From Streptomyces diacarni (GTDB taxonomy: Bacteria; Actinomycetota; Actinomycetes; Streptomycetales; Streptomycetaceae), in NCBI RefSeq assembly GCF_003323715.1, contig NZ_QOIN01000034.1, forward strand, positions 1 through 64,000: a stretch of DNA of 64,000 nucleotides. The letters run 5' to 3'. The notes beneath the pieces are model-generated. The model was not told where the DNA came from. It was given only the letters and a program-made list of their open reading frames with translations, and ran no database searches. This document shows, piece by piece, positions 1 to 8,313 of the stretch (within the stretch, counting starts at the first letter, position 1; each line of letters starts with the position of its first letter). The position numbers and the translations under genes were made by a program.

Positions 1-94
1 GATCCCGCCACGGCCGCCCACGACCATCCACACCAGGCAACAGCGGGGCTATCCGCTCCCACACCGCATCCGTCAGCTCACCACGACCCACCAC
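1..94 (-). CDS. IS5-family transposase, N-terminal fragment
   Basis: Read leftward from a GTG at 94, the peptide begins VVGRGELTDAVWERIAPLLP and continues GVDGRGRPWRD up to the window edge. This ELTDxxWERIxPLLP start is characteristic of the N-terminal DUF4096-type region of IS5-family transposases in Streptomyces. The catalytic DDE domain would lie outside the window. GTG at 91 or an earlier in-frame start is possible because the reading frame stays open into the terminal sequence. Whether the full transposase is intact cannot be judged. Confidence 0.7.
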   Translation of the reverse strand, partial: MVGRGELTDAVWERIAPLLPGVDGRGRPWRD

Positions 95-120
95 AAGATC
101 AATTATCAGACACGGCCTAG
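1..120 (-). mobile_element. IS5-family insertion sequence, one end (continues off left edge)
   Basis: The first 120 bases read leftward as the 5' end of an IS5-family transposase gene. They are preceded by a terminal sequence that, read inward from about 120, begins CTAGGCCGTGTCTGATAATT. The end lies against the 3' end of the VirB6-like gene and supplies its TAG stop. The CTAG at the junction would fit the TA-type targets known for IS5-family subgroups. The other end and most of the element lie outside the window, so target duplication cannot be checked. The end position is inferred from the loss of coding resemblance and is good to a few bases. Confidence 0.7.
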
Positions 121-1481
121 CAGCCGGAATCACCGGATGGGCCCGGGTAGACCCACCGCTGCGGTGTGGCACCGCCCTGCGGCGGCGGCCCGCTCGATGG
201 CGGCGGCCCGCCCGCCGAAGACGGCTGGCGCACCGTCCCCGTCGACCGGTGGGAGGGGCCCTGGCCACCGCCGCTGGAGCGTGCACCGGATTCCTGACCG
301 GGGCGGCGAATGAGGGGCTGGCCCTGGTCGCCGTCGGCCGGGGGGCGGCGGATGAGCGCGCGGCCCTTGTCGCCTCCAGCGTCTGGGTCCTCGCCGAAGC
401 GGAAGTGGGTCTGCTTCGGCTTGCCCTGGCCACCGGAGCCGCCGCTCGGGTCGATGCCCGAGGCGACACCGCCGGCACCCTGGCCCGGGACCTTCGAGGG
501 ACCCTGCGGCGCCATGCCGCCGGTCTTGGCCTGCATCGCGAGCTGCCCCGCGGTCTTCGCCGCCCCGGCCGCCGTACCGACCCCGGCGACGCCGGAGCGG
601 TGCAGGTCATCGTGCCCGCCGCCGTCGGCCGCCCAGTGCACGAACTTGTAGGTTGCGTACGGGCAGAGCAGGACGAGGACCATGACGACCATGCCCGACA
701 TGGCGTCCGAGAGCGCCGCCATCCCGCCGTCGGAGTCGGACTTGCCCATCGCGGAGACGCCGAGGAGGAAGACGATCGTCATCAGCAGCTTGCTGACGAT
801 GAGCGTGGCGGTGGCCTCGATCCACCCGCGCCGCCAGCGCTTGGCGACCTCCCAGCCCCCGCCCGCACCAGCGAAGACCGCGAGGGTGACGAGCACCAGG
901 ATGCCGACCTTGCGGGCGACCATCACGGCCCAGTACAAGAACGCGCCGACCGCGCAGCCCAGCGCGATGATCGCGGGCACGCCCCAGCCCAGGCCGTACA
1001 TCGCCCCCAGCTCGTTCACCTTGATCACGCGGCGGATCGCATCGTCGACCGAGGAGTTCGCCGCCTTGAACAGCCCAGCCGACAGGGCGTCGACCACGGT
1101 GAGCGCGACGGTGGTGCAGGCGATGGCGGCAAAGGCGAAGAAGACACCGATCATCGTCCCGAACGCCGCCTGTGCCAGCGCGCGCTCGTCGCGGCGCCAG
1201 GCGGCACGGGTCAGCTGAAGACAGAACGTCCCCACGGTGAGCACGAGCCCGATGGGGAGGATTAGCTCGTAGTTGTGCCGGAACCACTCGGCGTTCAGGT
1301 CCACGGCGGTGGTCTTGTCCACCGCACGGGTGGCCAGGTCGGCCGCGGACTGGGCGACCTCGCCCATGGACTTGGCGATCCAGGCCCCGATGCCGTCCGT
1401 GATGACCTCGCCAGTCTTCCCGGCCACGCCGCCGATTGCCCCGCACACGTGGTTCATCAGGGGAAGGTCACAGGCACCCAC
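117..1481 (-). CDS. VirB6/TrbL-like conjugation membrane protein, C-terminus cut by IS
   Basis: This 454-residue integral membrane protein starts at a GTG five bases after an AAGGAGAT ribosome site. It has an N-terminal soluble stretch (about residues 1-65) and then five to six hydrophobic segments, roughly at 73-95, 105-130, 165-190, 192-210, 228-245 and 258-275. A low-complexity Gly/Pro/Gln tail from about 300 onward probably lies on one side of the membrane. The layout resembles the VirB6/TrbL-like channel proteins of actinobacterial conjugative elements. It is the last visible gene of a leftward operon with the VirB8-like and cell-wall hydrolase genes. The TAG stop lies within CTAG at the IS boundary, so the natural C-terminus has probably been lost. 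The family call rests on topology and context, not a catalytic motif. Confidence 0.6.
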   Translation of the reverse strand: MGACDLPLMNHVCGAIGGVAGKTGEVITDGIGAWIAKSMGEVAQSAADLATRAVDKTTAVDLNAEWFRHNYELILPIGLVLTVGTFCLQLTRAAWRRDERALAQAAFGTMIGVFFAFAAIACTTVALTVVDALSAGLFKAANSSVDDAIRRVIKVNELGAMYGLGWGVPAIIALGCAVGAFLYWAVMVARKVGILVLVTLAVFAGAGGGWEVAKRWRRGWIEATATLIVSKLLMTIVFLLGVSAMGKSDSDGGMAALSDAMSGMVVMVLVLLCPYATYKFVHWAADGGGHDDLHRSGVAGVGTAAGAAKTAGQLAMQAKTGGMAPQGPSKVPGQGAGGVASGIDPSGGSGGQGKPKQTHFRFGEDPDAGGDKGRALIRRPPADGDQGQPLIRRPGQESGARSSGGGQGPSHRSTGTVRQPSSAGGPPPSSGPPPQGGATPQRWVYPGPSGDSGC

Positions 1482-1514
1482 GGGGCATCTCCTTCCGTAT
1501 TGTGGTTTCGCCGG

Positions 1515-2201
1515 TCATGGGGCGACCTCCGGCAGCACGCCCGACAGCGCGCACTCGTGGTGAGGCCGGCACTGGACGGCGAGGGTGGTCGAGCGGGGCT
1601 CGGCCCCGGCGCCCGAGCCCTTCCAGGCGATGGACTGCTTGCCGGTCACGGTGACCGCGTAGACGTACGCCTCGGTGATGCCGCCGGGGTTCTGGGACAT
1701 GGCGGTCTTGAACGACTCGGGGAAGTGGCCCTCGCTCACCTTCGCCGTGGCGTGCTGGTGGTTGTCGTGCATCCGCGACCACAGCGCCTTGCCCGGCACC
1801 TCGCCGGTCACGGACTTCCAGTCGGCGTACTTCTTCTCGCCGGTCATCCACCGCTTGAGTCCGGCCAGATGTCCGGCCCGGGAGAAGCGCTGGGTGTCAT
1901 ACGTCCACAGCGCCTTGGTAGCCGCCTTCGCGAACGTCACCGGGTCATTTGTGTGCGGCGGCGCGGCGACGGCCTCGTCCGCTCCTGGACGCGGCGCGGG
2001 GGAGTGCGGCGAAGCGGTGGGTTTCGGGTGGGCGTCCGCTCGCGGTTGCGGAGCCTCGGGCCGGGTCAGGTAGGCGACGAAGTCGGCGACGGCCAGCAGC
2101 ACGGTCAGGATGACGGCGATCATCGCCGAGCGCCGGAGCACCGACGACGGAGCGACGGCGGAGACCTGCGCGGGGGCGGATCGTTTCTTCAAGGTCGGCA
2201 T
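1515..2201 (-). CDS. VirB8/TcpC-like conjugation accessory protein
   Basis: The protein has 228 residues: a short basic cytoplasmic N-terminus, one membrane segment at about residues 26-46 (SAMIAVILTVLLAVADFVAY), a Pro/Ala-rich linker to about residue 80, and a soluble C-terminal domain. This is the bitopic layout of VirB8 and TcpC-type proteins, which sit at the periphery of conjugation channels. Its ATG overlaps the TGA of the preceding small membrane protein, and it ends 33 bases before the start of the VirB6-like gene, so the genes are probably co-translated. Sequence signatures for the family are weak, so function is inferred from topology and operon position. Confidence 0.55.
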   Translation of the reverse strand: MPTLKKRSAPAQVSAVAPSSVLRRSAMIAVILTVLLAVADFVAYLTRPEAPQPRADAHPKPTASPHSPAPRPGADEAVAAPPHTNDPVTFAKAATKALWTYDTQRFSRAGHLAGLKRWMTGEKKYADWKSVTGEVPGKALWSRMHDNHQHATAKVSEGHFPESFKTAMSQNPGGITEAYVYAVTVTGKQSIAWKGSGAGAEPRSTTLAVQCRPHHECALSGVLPEVAP

Positions 2202-2508
2202 CAGTGGACCTGCGTCCCCATCGCGGAGAAGAAGGCGACGATCCCGTTCGCCGCCCCGAGGAGCAGGGCGACGCCTGCGGCGATGGTGGTGCCCTTCTTG
2301 CCGTTCTGCTCGGCCTGGTGGCCGCCGCTGTGGTGGCCCCAGGCCCAGATCACCGCCGAAAGGGCCAAGGCCCGACGGTGGCGATGATCCCGAAGAGGTT
2401 GATCGAGCCGATCACCTTCTTCAGCACGTCGAGACCAGGCAGGCCACCCCCCTTGGGCGAGACGCCTGGGTCGTAGGCCAGGTGCTGGAGATGCTGGGCG
2501 AGTTTCAA
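2201..2508 (-). pseudogene. small two-helix conjugation membrane protein, frameshifted
   Basis: Translation from a TTG at 2508 (five bases after AGGAG) gives KLAQHLQHLAYDPGVSPKGG and then a hydrophobic run, INLFGIIATVG. It then falls out of frame and stops near 2350. From about 2372 a second frame continues sensibly as LALSAVIWAWGHHSGGHQ and on to GVALLLGAANGIVAFFSAMG, ending at the TGA at 2201-2203. One added base in the G-run at about 2372-2374 (GTCGGG to GTCGGGG on this strand) joins the halves into a roughly 100-residue protein with two membrane helices. Small proteins of this type sit beside VirB6- and VirB8-like genes in actinobacterial conjugative elements. The break may be real decay or a base-calling error. 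Confidence 0.6.
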
Positions 2509-2587
2509 GGGAACTCCTGTTTCGGATCCGGGCATGCGGAAGCCCCGGAGGTCGTGCGAGAGAGAAATGAGGAGGGGAGAGAGCGCG

Positions 2588-3800
2588 TCAGGTGACGCGA
2601 CGCGCAGCGAGGATCGAGGGCTGCCAGTCGGCGAGCCGGGTGATCTTGGTGACGTCACCGGTGCGCGGGGCCTGAAGGATCAGGCCGTGCCCGATGTACA
2701 TGCCGACGTGCTCCGGACGGGCGGCCGTGCCGCGGGTGAAGAGCAGATCCCCAGGCTTCAGCCGCTTCGGACTGACCGCCTTGCCCTCCTTGACCTGCGT
2801 GTACGTGGTCCGGGAGAGCTTGATGCCGCCGGCCTTGTAGGACGCCTGCATCAGACTGGAGCAGTCGCACCGGCCCATGGGATCCTTGCCGTGCGCGTCC
2901 GCGCAGGAGCCGCCCCACTGGTACGGCGTCCCAAGCTGCCCCAGACCCCAACGGATCGCCTTACGCACCGGCGTGGGCGCCGCCGCCGGGATCGTGTAGC
3001 CCTTCGGGACGGACCCCTTCGGGATCGGGCCGAACGACGACCCGTTCTCGTTGCCGCACTCACCCCCGGCAGGGGCATCAGCCTTGTCGCCGTTGCCCTT
3101 GTCGGTGTCTTTACCGGAACCGCCGGCACCGTTGAGGGACTTGGCGAGGGCCTTCTGGAGCGCCGTGGCCAGCGGCTCCCACTTCGCGTACGCGTCGGGG
3201 AACCCGCTCGCCTGGACCGCCTGGGCGGCCTGGGCGACGGTCATGGACTGCCAACCCGAGACCTTCTTCAGGTGCGTGTAAAACGAGGACGCCGCGTGCA
3301 CGGGATCGCGGACCTGCTGTGCGGTGCCCCAGCCCTGGCTCGGCCGTTGCTGGAACAACCCGAGGCTGTCCCGGTCGCCGTAGTTGAGGTTCCGCAGACC
3401 CGACTCCTGCAACGCGGTGGCCAACGCGACCACCTGCCCCCGGGGCGGAATCTTCAGCGCGACGCCGGTGGCCTGTATCTTCTTGGCGTTCGGGACCTGC
3501 TCCTTGGGAGCATCGAGCCCGGACACGCGGACCGAACCGGCCTTGCCGCCGTCGAGGATCGAGCGCACCCGCTTGGAGACCGCCGCAGCGTCAATGTGAT
3601 CACCCGCGTCGTCTTTTACAGGCCGCTTCGGCGCCGTGCGCGCCGGCCATCGCCATCGCCAGCGGAGCGATCAGCAGCATCGGCGCAACCGCCACCGCAC
3701 CGACGGCCACCAGGGTCTTGTTCACGAGCGCGGACCGGTCACCGGAGGGGAAGCGAGCCGACCGTCCGGCCGCGGTGCCGGGCATTTCAGGGGGTGCCAC
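2588..3800 (-). pseudogene. conjugation cell-wall hydrolase (transglycosylase-like + NlpC/P60), frameshifted
   Basis: The gene starts at a GTG at 3800 behind AAGGAG and encodes a membrane anchor (LVAVGAVAVAPMLLIAPLAM). The frame then breaks at the T4 run 3614-3617 (A4 on the coding strand). Removing one base joins it to the 326-residue body at 2588-3568. The body has a lysozyme/transglycosylase-like domain (ATALQESGLRNL followed by GLFQQRPSQGWG) and a C-terminal NlpC/P60 C40 peptidase. In the peptidase, CDCSSLMQ carries the catalytic Cys, and EHVGMYIGHG carries the His. Such bifunctional enzymes open peptidoglycan for the conjugation channel. It is first in the leftward operon. As written, no single protein carries both the anchor and the catalytic domains, although an internal start could still give a soluble form. 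Confidence 0.75.
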
Positions 3801-3909
3801 ATCGGCAACTCCTTGGGCGTAGGCGGCGCGGTGCGGGTGCTCTCGTCGAAAAGGCCACCGACACCGCGCCGGTCAAGAATCCGAAATCCCCTTGCAAGGG
3901 GTGGCGGAA

Positions 3910-3943
3910 CCGGTGGCCGGGGTCTGCTAACCCTGGCCACCGG
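3910..3943. repeat. 14-bp stem-loop with 6-base loop
   Basis: CCGGTGGCCGGGGT at 3910-3923 pairs with ACCCTGGCCACCGG at 3930-3943 with one G-T wobble around the loop CTGCTA. It lies about 110 bases upstream of the leftward hydrolase gene, in its leader or promoter region. It lacks a T-run on either side. It could be an attenuator, an operator dyad or a recombination site. Confidence 0.5.
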
Positions 3944-4142
3944 ACCGCTTCAGCGGGGAGCGGCAGCAAGCCGCGCTGGTAATCTCACGCGCCACATTCC
4001 ACGACGCCCTTTCTCCGGTCGGGAGACGTTCGACAGCACGCTGAAGCGGCCCGCCCGTTGGGCGGCACAACACGCATCAGCACAGCTCAACTGGGGCGGA
4101 AGGGACTCCTTCCCGATGGGCTTGCCGAGACTGTAGAGACGA

Positions 4143-4213
4143 ATTCCGGCCGCACCAAACGAGCCGACCCCGGTGCTGATGGCGGCCCGCTTCTGGCTTG
4201 GTGCGGCCGGAAT
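4143..4213. repeat. perfect 16-bp hyphenated inverted repeat
   Basis: ATTCCGGCCGCACCAA (4143-4158) and its exact reverse complement (4198-4213) flank a 39-base spacer. The pair lies about 140 bases upstream of the methyltransferase start. A 16-bp exact dyad is unlikely by chance even in GC-rich DNA. Plausible roles are a long hairpin in the transcript leader, a pair of operator half-sites, or a mobilisation/recombination site of the element. Confidence 0.6.
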
Positions 4214-4349
4214 CCCGCACTACTCTTCAGCGCGCATCGGCCCCAGCCCCCGGAACGCCCGGGGCAATTCGCCGGGTATTCCTCTGCCACCCACCCGCCC
4301 CCTGTGGGGTCGGACGTGCGCACACCACTGCCTGAGAGAGAACCCAGTC

Positions 4350-5098
4350 ATGCCCTACACCCTGCACCGAGGCGACGCGCTGAGTGTGCTGTCCGAACTC
4401 CCGGACGCCAGCGTGGACGCCCTGATCACCGACCCGCCCTACAACTCCGGCGGCCGGACCAGCTCCGAGCGCACCGGGCGGACCGCGAAGGCGAAGTACA
4501 CCGCCGTGGACGCCGGGCACCAGCTCGCCAACTTCCCCGGCGAGAACCGCGACCAGCGCTCCTACGGGTACTGGCTCTCCCTGCTGCTGACCGAGGCGTA
4601 CCGGGCCACCGTCGAGTCCGGCACCGCCCTGGTCTTCACCGACTGGCGCCAACTTCCCACCACCACCGATGCGCTACAGGCGGCGGGGTGGACGTGGCGG
4701 GGCATCGCCTCGTGGCACAAGCCGGTCTCCCGCCCGCAGAAGGGACGGCTCAAGCAGTCCTGCGAGTACATCGTCTGGGGCACCAAGGGACCCGTCGACG
4801 CCAACCGCAACCCCGTCTACCTCCCCGGCCTCTACCAGGCCAGCCAGCCCCGCAAGGGACGGGTCCACATCACGCAGAAGCCGGTCGAGGTCATGCAGGA
4901 GCTGGTGAAGATCTGCCCGAAGCCGGCACCGTCCTCGACCCCTTCACCGGCTCTGGCTCCACCGGAGTCGCCGCGCTGCGCGAGGGACGGCAGTTCGTCG
5001 GTATCGAGCTGTCCGACCACTACGCCGACATCGCCGAACAGCGCATGGCCGACGAACTGGCCCAGGACGACTTCGGCCTTGCCGGACCCGAAGAGTGA
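4350..5098 (+). pseudogene. beta-type DNA N4/N6 methyltransferase, frameshifted
   Basis: The ATG at 4350 opens MPYTLHRGDALSVL and then ITDPPYNSGG, the DPPY catalytic motif IV of amino-methyltransferases (about residues 26-35). Further on come ITQKPVEVMQELV, and in a second frame DPFTGSGSTG, the FxGxG S-adenosylmethionine motif I. The order IV then I indicates a beta-class enzyme of about 250 residues. The two halves are out of frame: after TGCCC at 4914-4918 one C is missing (CCC for CCCC). Restoring it gives ICPEAGTVLDPF and an intact end at 5098. As written the protein loses its cofactor motif and should be inactive. It lacks an adjacent classical restriction partner, but a nuclease gene faces it across a shared terminator. 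Confidence 0.8.
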
Positions 5099-5134
5099 CC
5101 CCGGGCGAGAGACCGGGGAGGAAGGCAGAACGCG

Positions 5135-5181
5135 CGAAGGGGCGGTCGCACACCCGAGACCGGTGTGCGACCGCCCCTTCG
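5135..5181. terminator. bidirectional terminator between methyltransferase and nuclease genes
   Basis: A perfect 20-bp stem (5135-5154 with 5162-5181; core GGGGCGGTCGCACACC) closes a 7-base loop. It sits in the 93-bp gap between two convergent genes, the expected place for a shared intrinsic terminator. Like many Streptomyces terminators it lacks a long T-tract. Confidence 0.85.
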
Positions 5182-5191
5182 TCCGGCGTGG

Positions 5192-6121
5192 TCAGGAGGC
5201 CGCGATGCTCCGCAGGATCAAGTCCTCGGCGCGCTCCAGGTCGCCGCGCGAGCGCAGACTCACCTCGACCCCCGAGATACCGAGACAGCCGATCTTGGTC
5301 ACGTCCCGGGTGAAGCCCTCCTCCAGCTCCACCGTCGCCGGATCCAGCTTCAGGTTCACAGCCACGACCTCCTTGCGCGGCAGTACCCGCAGGGAGGCGA
5401 ACTTCTGCAACCGCCGGTAGGTCAGGTAATGCTGCTGCGGCTCCATCCACGCCCCCTCCGGCAGCAGCAACCGCTCATCGACCGCGCCGAAGAGCTCCTT
5501 CACCTTCGCCGGGGCTCCCTCCAACCGCTGCTGCGGCACGCTCACCGCCGGTACCGGCCCCGGCCCCGTTTCGCTCGAAAAGGTCGGTGCCTTGGCGCGC
5601 GGGGAAGGTCCTCCGGCGCCGGCGACCGAGGCGATCAGCCGCAGCGTAAGCACGTCATCGAAGATCCGGTAGGAGACCAGGTCGATCCGGCGGCCGATCT
5701 CCTCGACCGCCACCGTGTCGTGGTACGTGAACTCCCCGGCCACGCACATCACCCGCGGATTGCTCCAGTCCACCGCCCCAGCCGCCTCCCCACCGAGCCG
5801 GTCGGCGACCAGCCGCTCGAACTCATGACGGTGATCCCGCAGCCACACCAGATACGACAGCGCCTGGTTGATCACGTTCTGATCCCTCGAACGCTTGTAC
5901 TCGATGATCACGGGGGTGCCGCTCTCGTCCAGCCCGAGGGAATCGACCCGGCCCCGGTGCCGCCGACCGGTCCGGTGCTCCGAGGCCAGGAACCGGATCC
6001 CGAGCATCGCCTCCATATTGGCCTCGATCAAGGACTGCAACTCCCGCTCAACCGCCACCGACGCACCCGGAATCTCCGTCGCCCGGCCGCCTCTGACCCG
6101 GAAGACCTTCAGGTCGCCCAT
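5192..6121 (-). CDS. NucS-like PD-(D/E)XK nuclease with C-terminal DUF5655-like domain
   Basis: This 309-residue soluble protein has two parts. Residues about 40-130 look like the nuclease fold of the NucS/DUF91 and Holliday-resolvase-like families: RGRVDSLGLDESGTPVIIEY followed by KRS gives the D...ExK signature, and NQALSYLVWL follows. Residues about 205-290 (VKELFGAVDERLLL, YRRLQKFASLRVLPRKEVVA) resemble DUF5655. Such proteins are found across Streptomyces as putative endonucleases. It converges on the methyltransferase gene inside the mobile element. This could be a DNA-defence or element-maintenance pair, but that is inference. The frame is intact, unlike its neighbour. Confidence 0.7.
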   Translation of the reverse strand: MGDLKVFRVRGGRATEIPGASVAVERELQSLIEANMEAMLGIRFLASEHRTGRRHRGRVDSLGLDESGTPVIIEYKRSRDQNVINQALSYLVWLRDHRHEFERLVADRLGGEAAGAVDWSNPRVMCVAGEFTYHDTVAVEEIGRRIDLVSYRIFDDVLTLRLIASVAGAGGPSPRAKAPTFSSETGPGPVPAVSVPQQRLEGAPAKVKELFGAVDERLLLPEGAWMEPQQHYLTYRRLQKFASLRVLPRKEVVAVNLKLDPATVELEEGFTRDVTKIGCLGISGVEVSLRSRGDLERAEDLILRSIAAS

Positions 6122-6384
6122 GCACTCCTCCCCGCTCCAGCGTGATCACTGCAGGGCGAGAATCGACACGGCTACCCGTTTATTCCCCGGGACGGCGGCC
6201 GGGGCCGGAGGATACGCACACTGCCCGAGTGGTCAAGGGGATGCCCCGGGAGTGCTCCAGAGGGGTGATTGCTGGCCGCCACACGTGTGGACCAGGGACC
6301 AAGCCGAGGTTTGTACCTCTTAGCCTCTCCCGCAGCGCCACCACCCGCACTGCCCGGCGGGTTCCACCTCACCTCGGAGCGCCC

Positions 6385-7065
6385 ATGCCGACGACCGTCA
6401 CGGATGTCCCCAATGCTCTGTGCCAAGCTGATGAAACCGGCCTGGTGACCGTACGGGCGGTACCGGCGTGGTGGCGGCAGCGGGTCCAGGAAGGCGACTT
6501 GCCGGACTTGGCCGAGGAGTTTGCGCGGATCGGCGAGGAAGCACGTTCTGACGACGTATGCGGCGTTCTTGGGCGCACCACCCTTCGGCCCTGTCGCTAC
6601 AACACCCGCCTCCACGGGCCCTGCCCCCATCACTGCGAGACGCCGCTGGGGTTCCACTGCGCTACGGAGCAGAAGAAGGGCGGCTGGTGCAGACGGGACC
6701 TCCGTGAGGGCCCCTGCAGAAACCACCCCGACTCTTACGACCGGTACATGGCCGCGCTCCGGATCGACGAAGAGGAGGAGCTGCGGCGGCAGGCGGTGCG
6801 CGAGCAGGAACGCCGCAAAGCGGCGGAGGAGCTGCGTGCCGGGACCTTGGGGGTGGCGTGTCCGTATTGCGATGCCCTGCCCGGCGGGAGCTGCGTGAGG
6901 CGGAACGGTGAGGAGCAGGTCAAGCTGCACGTCCCCCGGGAGAAGCTGTGGCTCCACACCGAGGCAGCGAGCACGGTGGCCTGTTCCTACTGCGGGGCAG
7001 CGGTTGGGGAGCTGTGCCGTACTTCCAGCGGGAAGATCGCAAGCGAGCCCCACTCGTACCGCTGA
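6385..7065 (+). CDS. phage-type zinc-binding protein with two C-terminal CxxC modules
   Basis: The 226-residue protein starts at the ATG at 6385 (MPTTVTDVPNAL). The frame is open further upstream, but this is the first start with coding character. The middle is Cys/His-rich (CRYNTRLHGPCPHHCETPLG, then HCATEQKKGGWCRRD) and is followed by a charged helix. The C-terminus has two copies of a short zinc-binding module: CPYCDALPGGSC with a following His, and CSYCGAAVGELC with a following His. This C-x2-C-x7-C...H module is seen repeatedly in actinophage and integrative-element proteins. It may bind DNA or RNA. It heads a row of rightward accessory genes. Confidence 0.6.
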   Translation: MPTTVTDVPNALCQADETGLVTVRAVPAWWRQRVQEGDLPDLAEEFARIGEEARSDDVCGVLGRTTLRPCRYNTRLHGPCPHHCETPLGFHCATEQKKGGWCRRDLREGPCRNHPDSYDRYMAALRIDEEEELRRQAVREQERRKAAEELRAGTLGVACPYCDALPGGSCVRRNGEEQVKLHVPREKLWLHTEAASTVACSYCGAAVGELCRTSSGKIASEPHSYR

Positions 7066-7211
7066 CCCATGCTTCTCCGCACCCCCGGCAGAACACGACC
7101 ACACAAGCGAACAGGGACGCCCATGCCAGCATCGGACGGAGACCTGCCTCCAAGCCCCGCGGCTCTTCGAAGCCGCCGCAGGAGGCGCTGTGCCCGAAGT
7201 GAGGACGCCCG

Positions 7212-8018
7212 TTGAATGAGCCTGATCTCGTGCTGACCGTTGCGCCCGGGACCGGAGCACCGCCAAGCGAGGACGAGCTGTTCTCCTCGCATGGGGAGGT
7301 CGCCGACAGGGCCCTCGATGAGGAACGCCCGATGAGCGCGGTCGCGGTCCGCGCGCTCGCCAGCACGGTCGCCGCACTCGGCGAGGCGCTGGACATGGGC
7401 GTGCGCACTCCGTACGTCATTCGCACCCCACAGGAGGCGGCACATGTCGCAGCTCGGGTGGAGGCCGCCAGCGAGCACCTCGGGGAGTGCCTCCATGCGT
7501 TGGCGGCCTGGGCAGGAGAGCACACTCCGCACATCGATACCGCCGCCCTCACCGCGCGGTCGGAGGCGTTGCAGACTTCTTCCACGCAGACGGTGATCGA
7601 AGCCCTGTCGCAGGAGTCCTGCGCTACGGCCGTGCCGACAACTGCCGGGGAGGTCATCAACGGAGTAGCCGAACATCTTCGACACCTGGGCTACCGGGTC
7701 GCCGATGTATACACCGGCGACGAGGAGTCCGACGGCAGTGCTCCAGCTCCCGCGCAACTGCGGGTGGAACTCGACGAGGGCCGCAGTCTCTACTTCTGCG
7801 AGGACCTCGTGGGGTGGGCCTGCTGGATCTGGGCCGAGCCCGAGGGGCCGTCCCTGAGCGGCGAGGTGGATATCGACAGCGATCACGACCCACGAGCCAT
7901 TGCAGAGCTGGGCCTGTCAGGACTCGCCCTGCCAATGCCAGCCGCCCAGCAGGACCGAGCGTGCACGGCCCCCGTGCCTGACCGCGCTGTCCTTCCCGGT
8001 CCGCACACCGACGACTGA
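7212..8018 (+). CDS. hypothetical acidic protein of the mobile element
   Basis: I do not recognise this 268-residue soluble protein. The likely start is TTG at 7212, six bases after GAGGA. The N-terminal half is Ala/Glu-rich and predicted helical (about residues 30-130). The C-terminal half (about 145-250) has alternating strands, such as GYRVADVYTGDE and QLRVELDEGRSLYF, and an acidic WAEPEG segment. It shows no signal peptide or membrane segment. The neighbouring gene starts 11 bases after its stop, so the two are probably one transcript. Confidence 0.6.
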   Translation: MNEPDLVLTVAPGTGAPPSEDELFSSHGEVADRALDEERPMSAVAVRALASTVAALGEALDMGVRTPYVIRTPQEAAHVAARVEAASEHLGECLHALAAWAGEHTPHIDTAALTARSEALQTSSTQTVIEALSQESCATAVPTTAGEVINGVAEHLRHLGYRVADVYTGDEESDGSAPAPAQLRVELDEGRSLYFCEDLVGWACWIWAEPEGPSLSGEVDIDSDHDPRAIAELGLSGLALPMPAAQQDRACTAPVPDRAVLPGPHTDD

Positions 8019-8029
8019 GAGAAGATCCC

Positions 8030-8308
8030 ATGCCTTGGCTTAACCGCGCCGACCTGACAGCAGGCGAAGTGACGATCCCCGATGCCCAGTGGTCGGCAGG
8101 CGTGCTCTATGACCACGGCCCACGCAAAGACGCTCCCGGTCGCGGGGGCGCCATCGAACTACCCGTCGTCCTGGAACTCCTGGACCGGATTGACAGCGGT
8201 CAGATCACCCCTGCGCAAGCCCGGCACGCCCTGCACCCCGTGCTGGCCGACCTCACGCACTACCACCGGGAAATGGACGGCCTTGAAGCGATGATGAACG
8301 CCAACTGA
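8030..8308 (+). CDS. small hypothetical protein of the mobile element
   Basis: The 92-residue protein starts at ATG 8030, shortly after GAGAGAAG. It has a short strand-rich N-terminus (EVTIPDAQWSAGVLYDHG) and a helical C-terminus (ELPVVLELLDRIDSGQITPA and beyond). There is no transmembrane segment or cysteine motif. It lies between two other rightward accessory genes with gaps of 11 and 5 bases, suggesting an operon. Function is unknown. Confidence 0.6.
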   Translation: MPWLNRADLTAGEVTIPDAQWSAGVLYDHGPRKDAPGRGGAIELPVVLELLDRIDSGQITPAQARHALHPVLADLTHYHREMDGLEAMMNAN

Positions 8309-8313
8309 TCGCA

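Larger units (their letters stand above)
3801..4349. other. divergent intergenic region with several hairpins
   Basis: This 549-bp gap separates the leftward conjugation operon from the rightward methyltransferase gene and should hold both promoters. I see no convincing gene. It contains three inverted repeats: a near-perfect 14-bp stem at 3910-3943, CCGCCC-GTT-GGGCGG at 4051-4065, and a perfect 16-bp hyphenated repeat at 4143-4213. Such a density of dyads would fit an operator/promoter or an origin-of-transfer-like region, but nothing more specific can be shown. Confidence 0.5.

Noticed and set aside
2350-2508. Programmed frameshift in the small membrane protein
   Set aside because: No classical slippery heptamer or downstream structure was seen. 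Three other genes nearby have similar breaks, which favours mutation or sequencing error.
3905-3945. Possible tRNA-Ser(GCU)-like anticodon arm (loop CTGCTAA)
   Set aside because: The stem pairs only with a six-base loop, the seven-base tRNA geometry does not pair, and no acceptor, D or T arms are present. Kept only as a hairpin.
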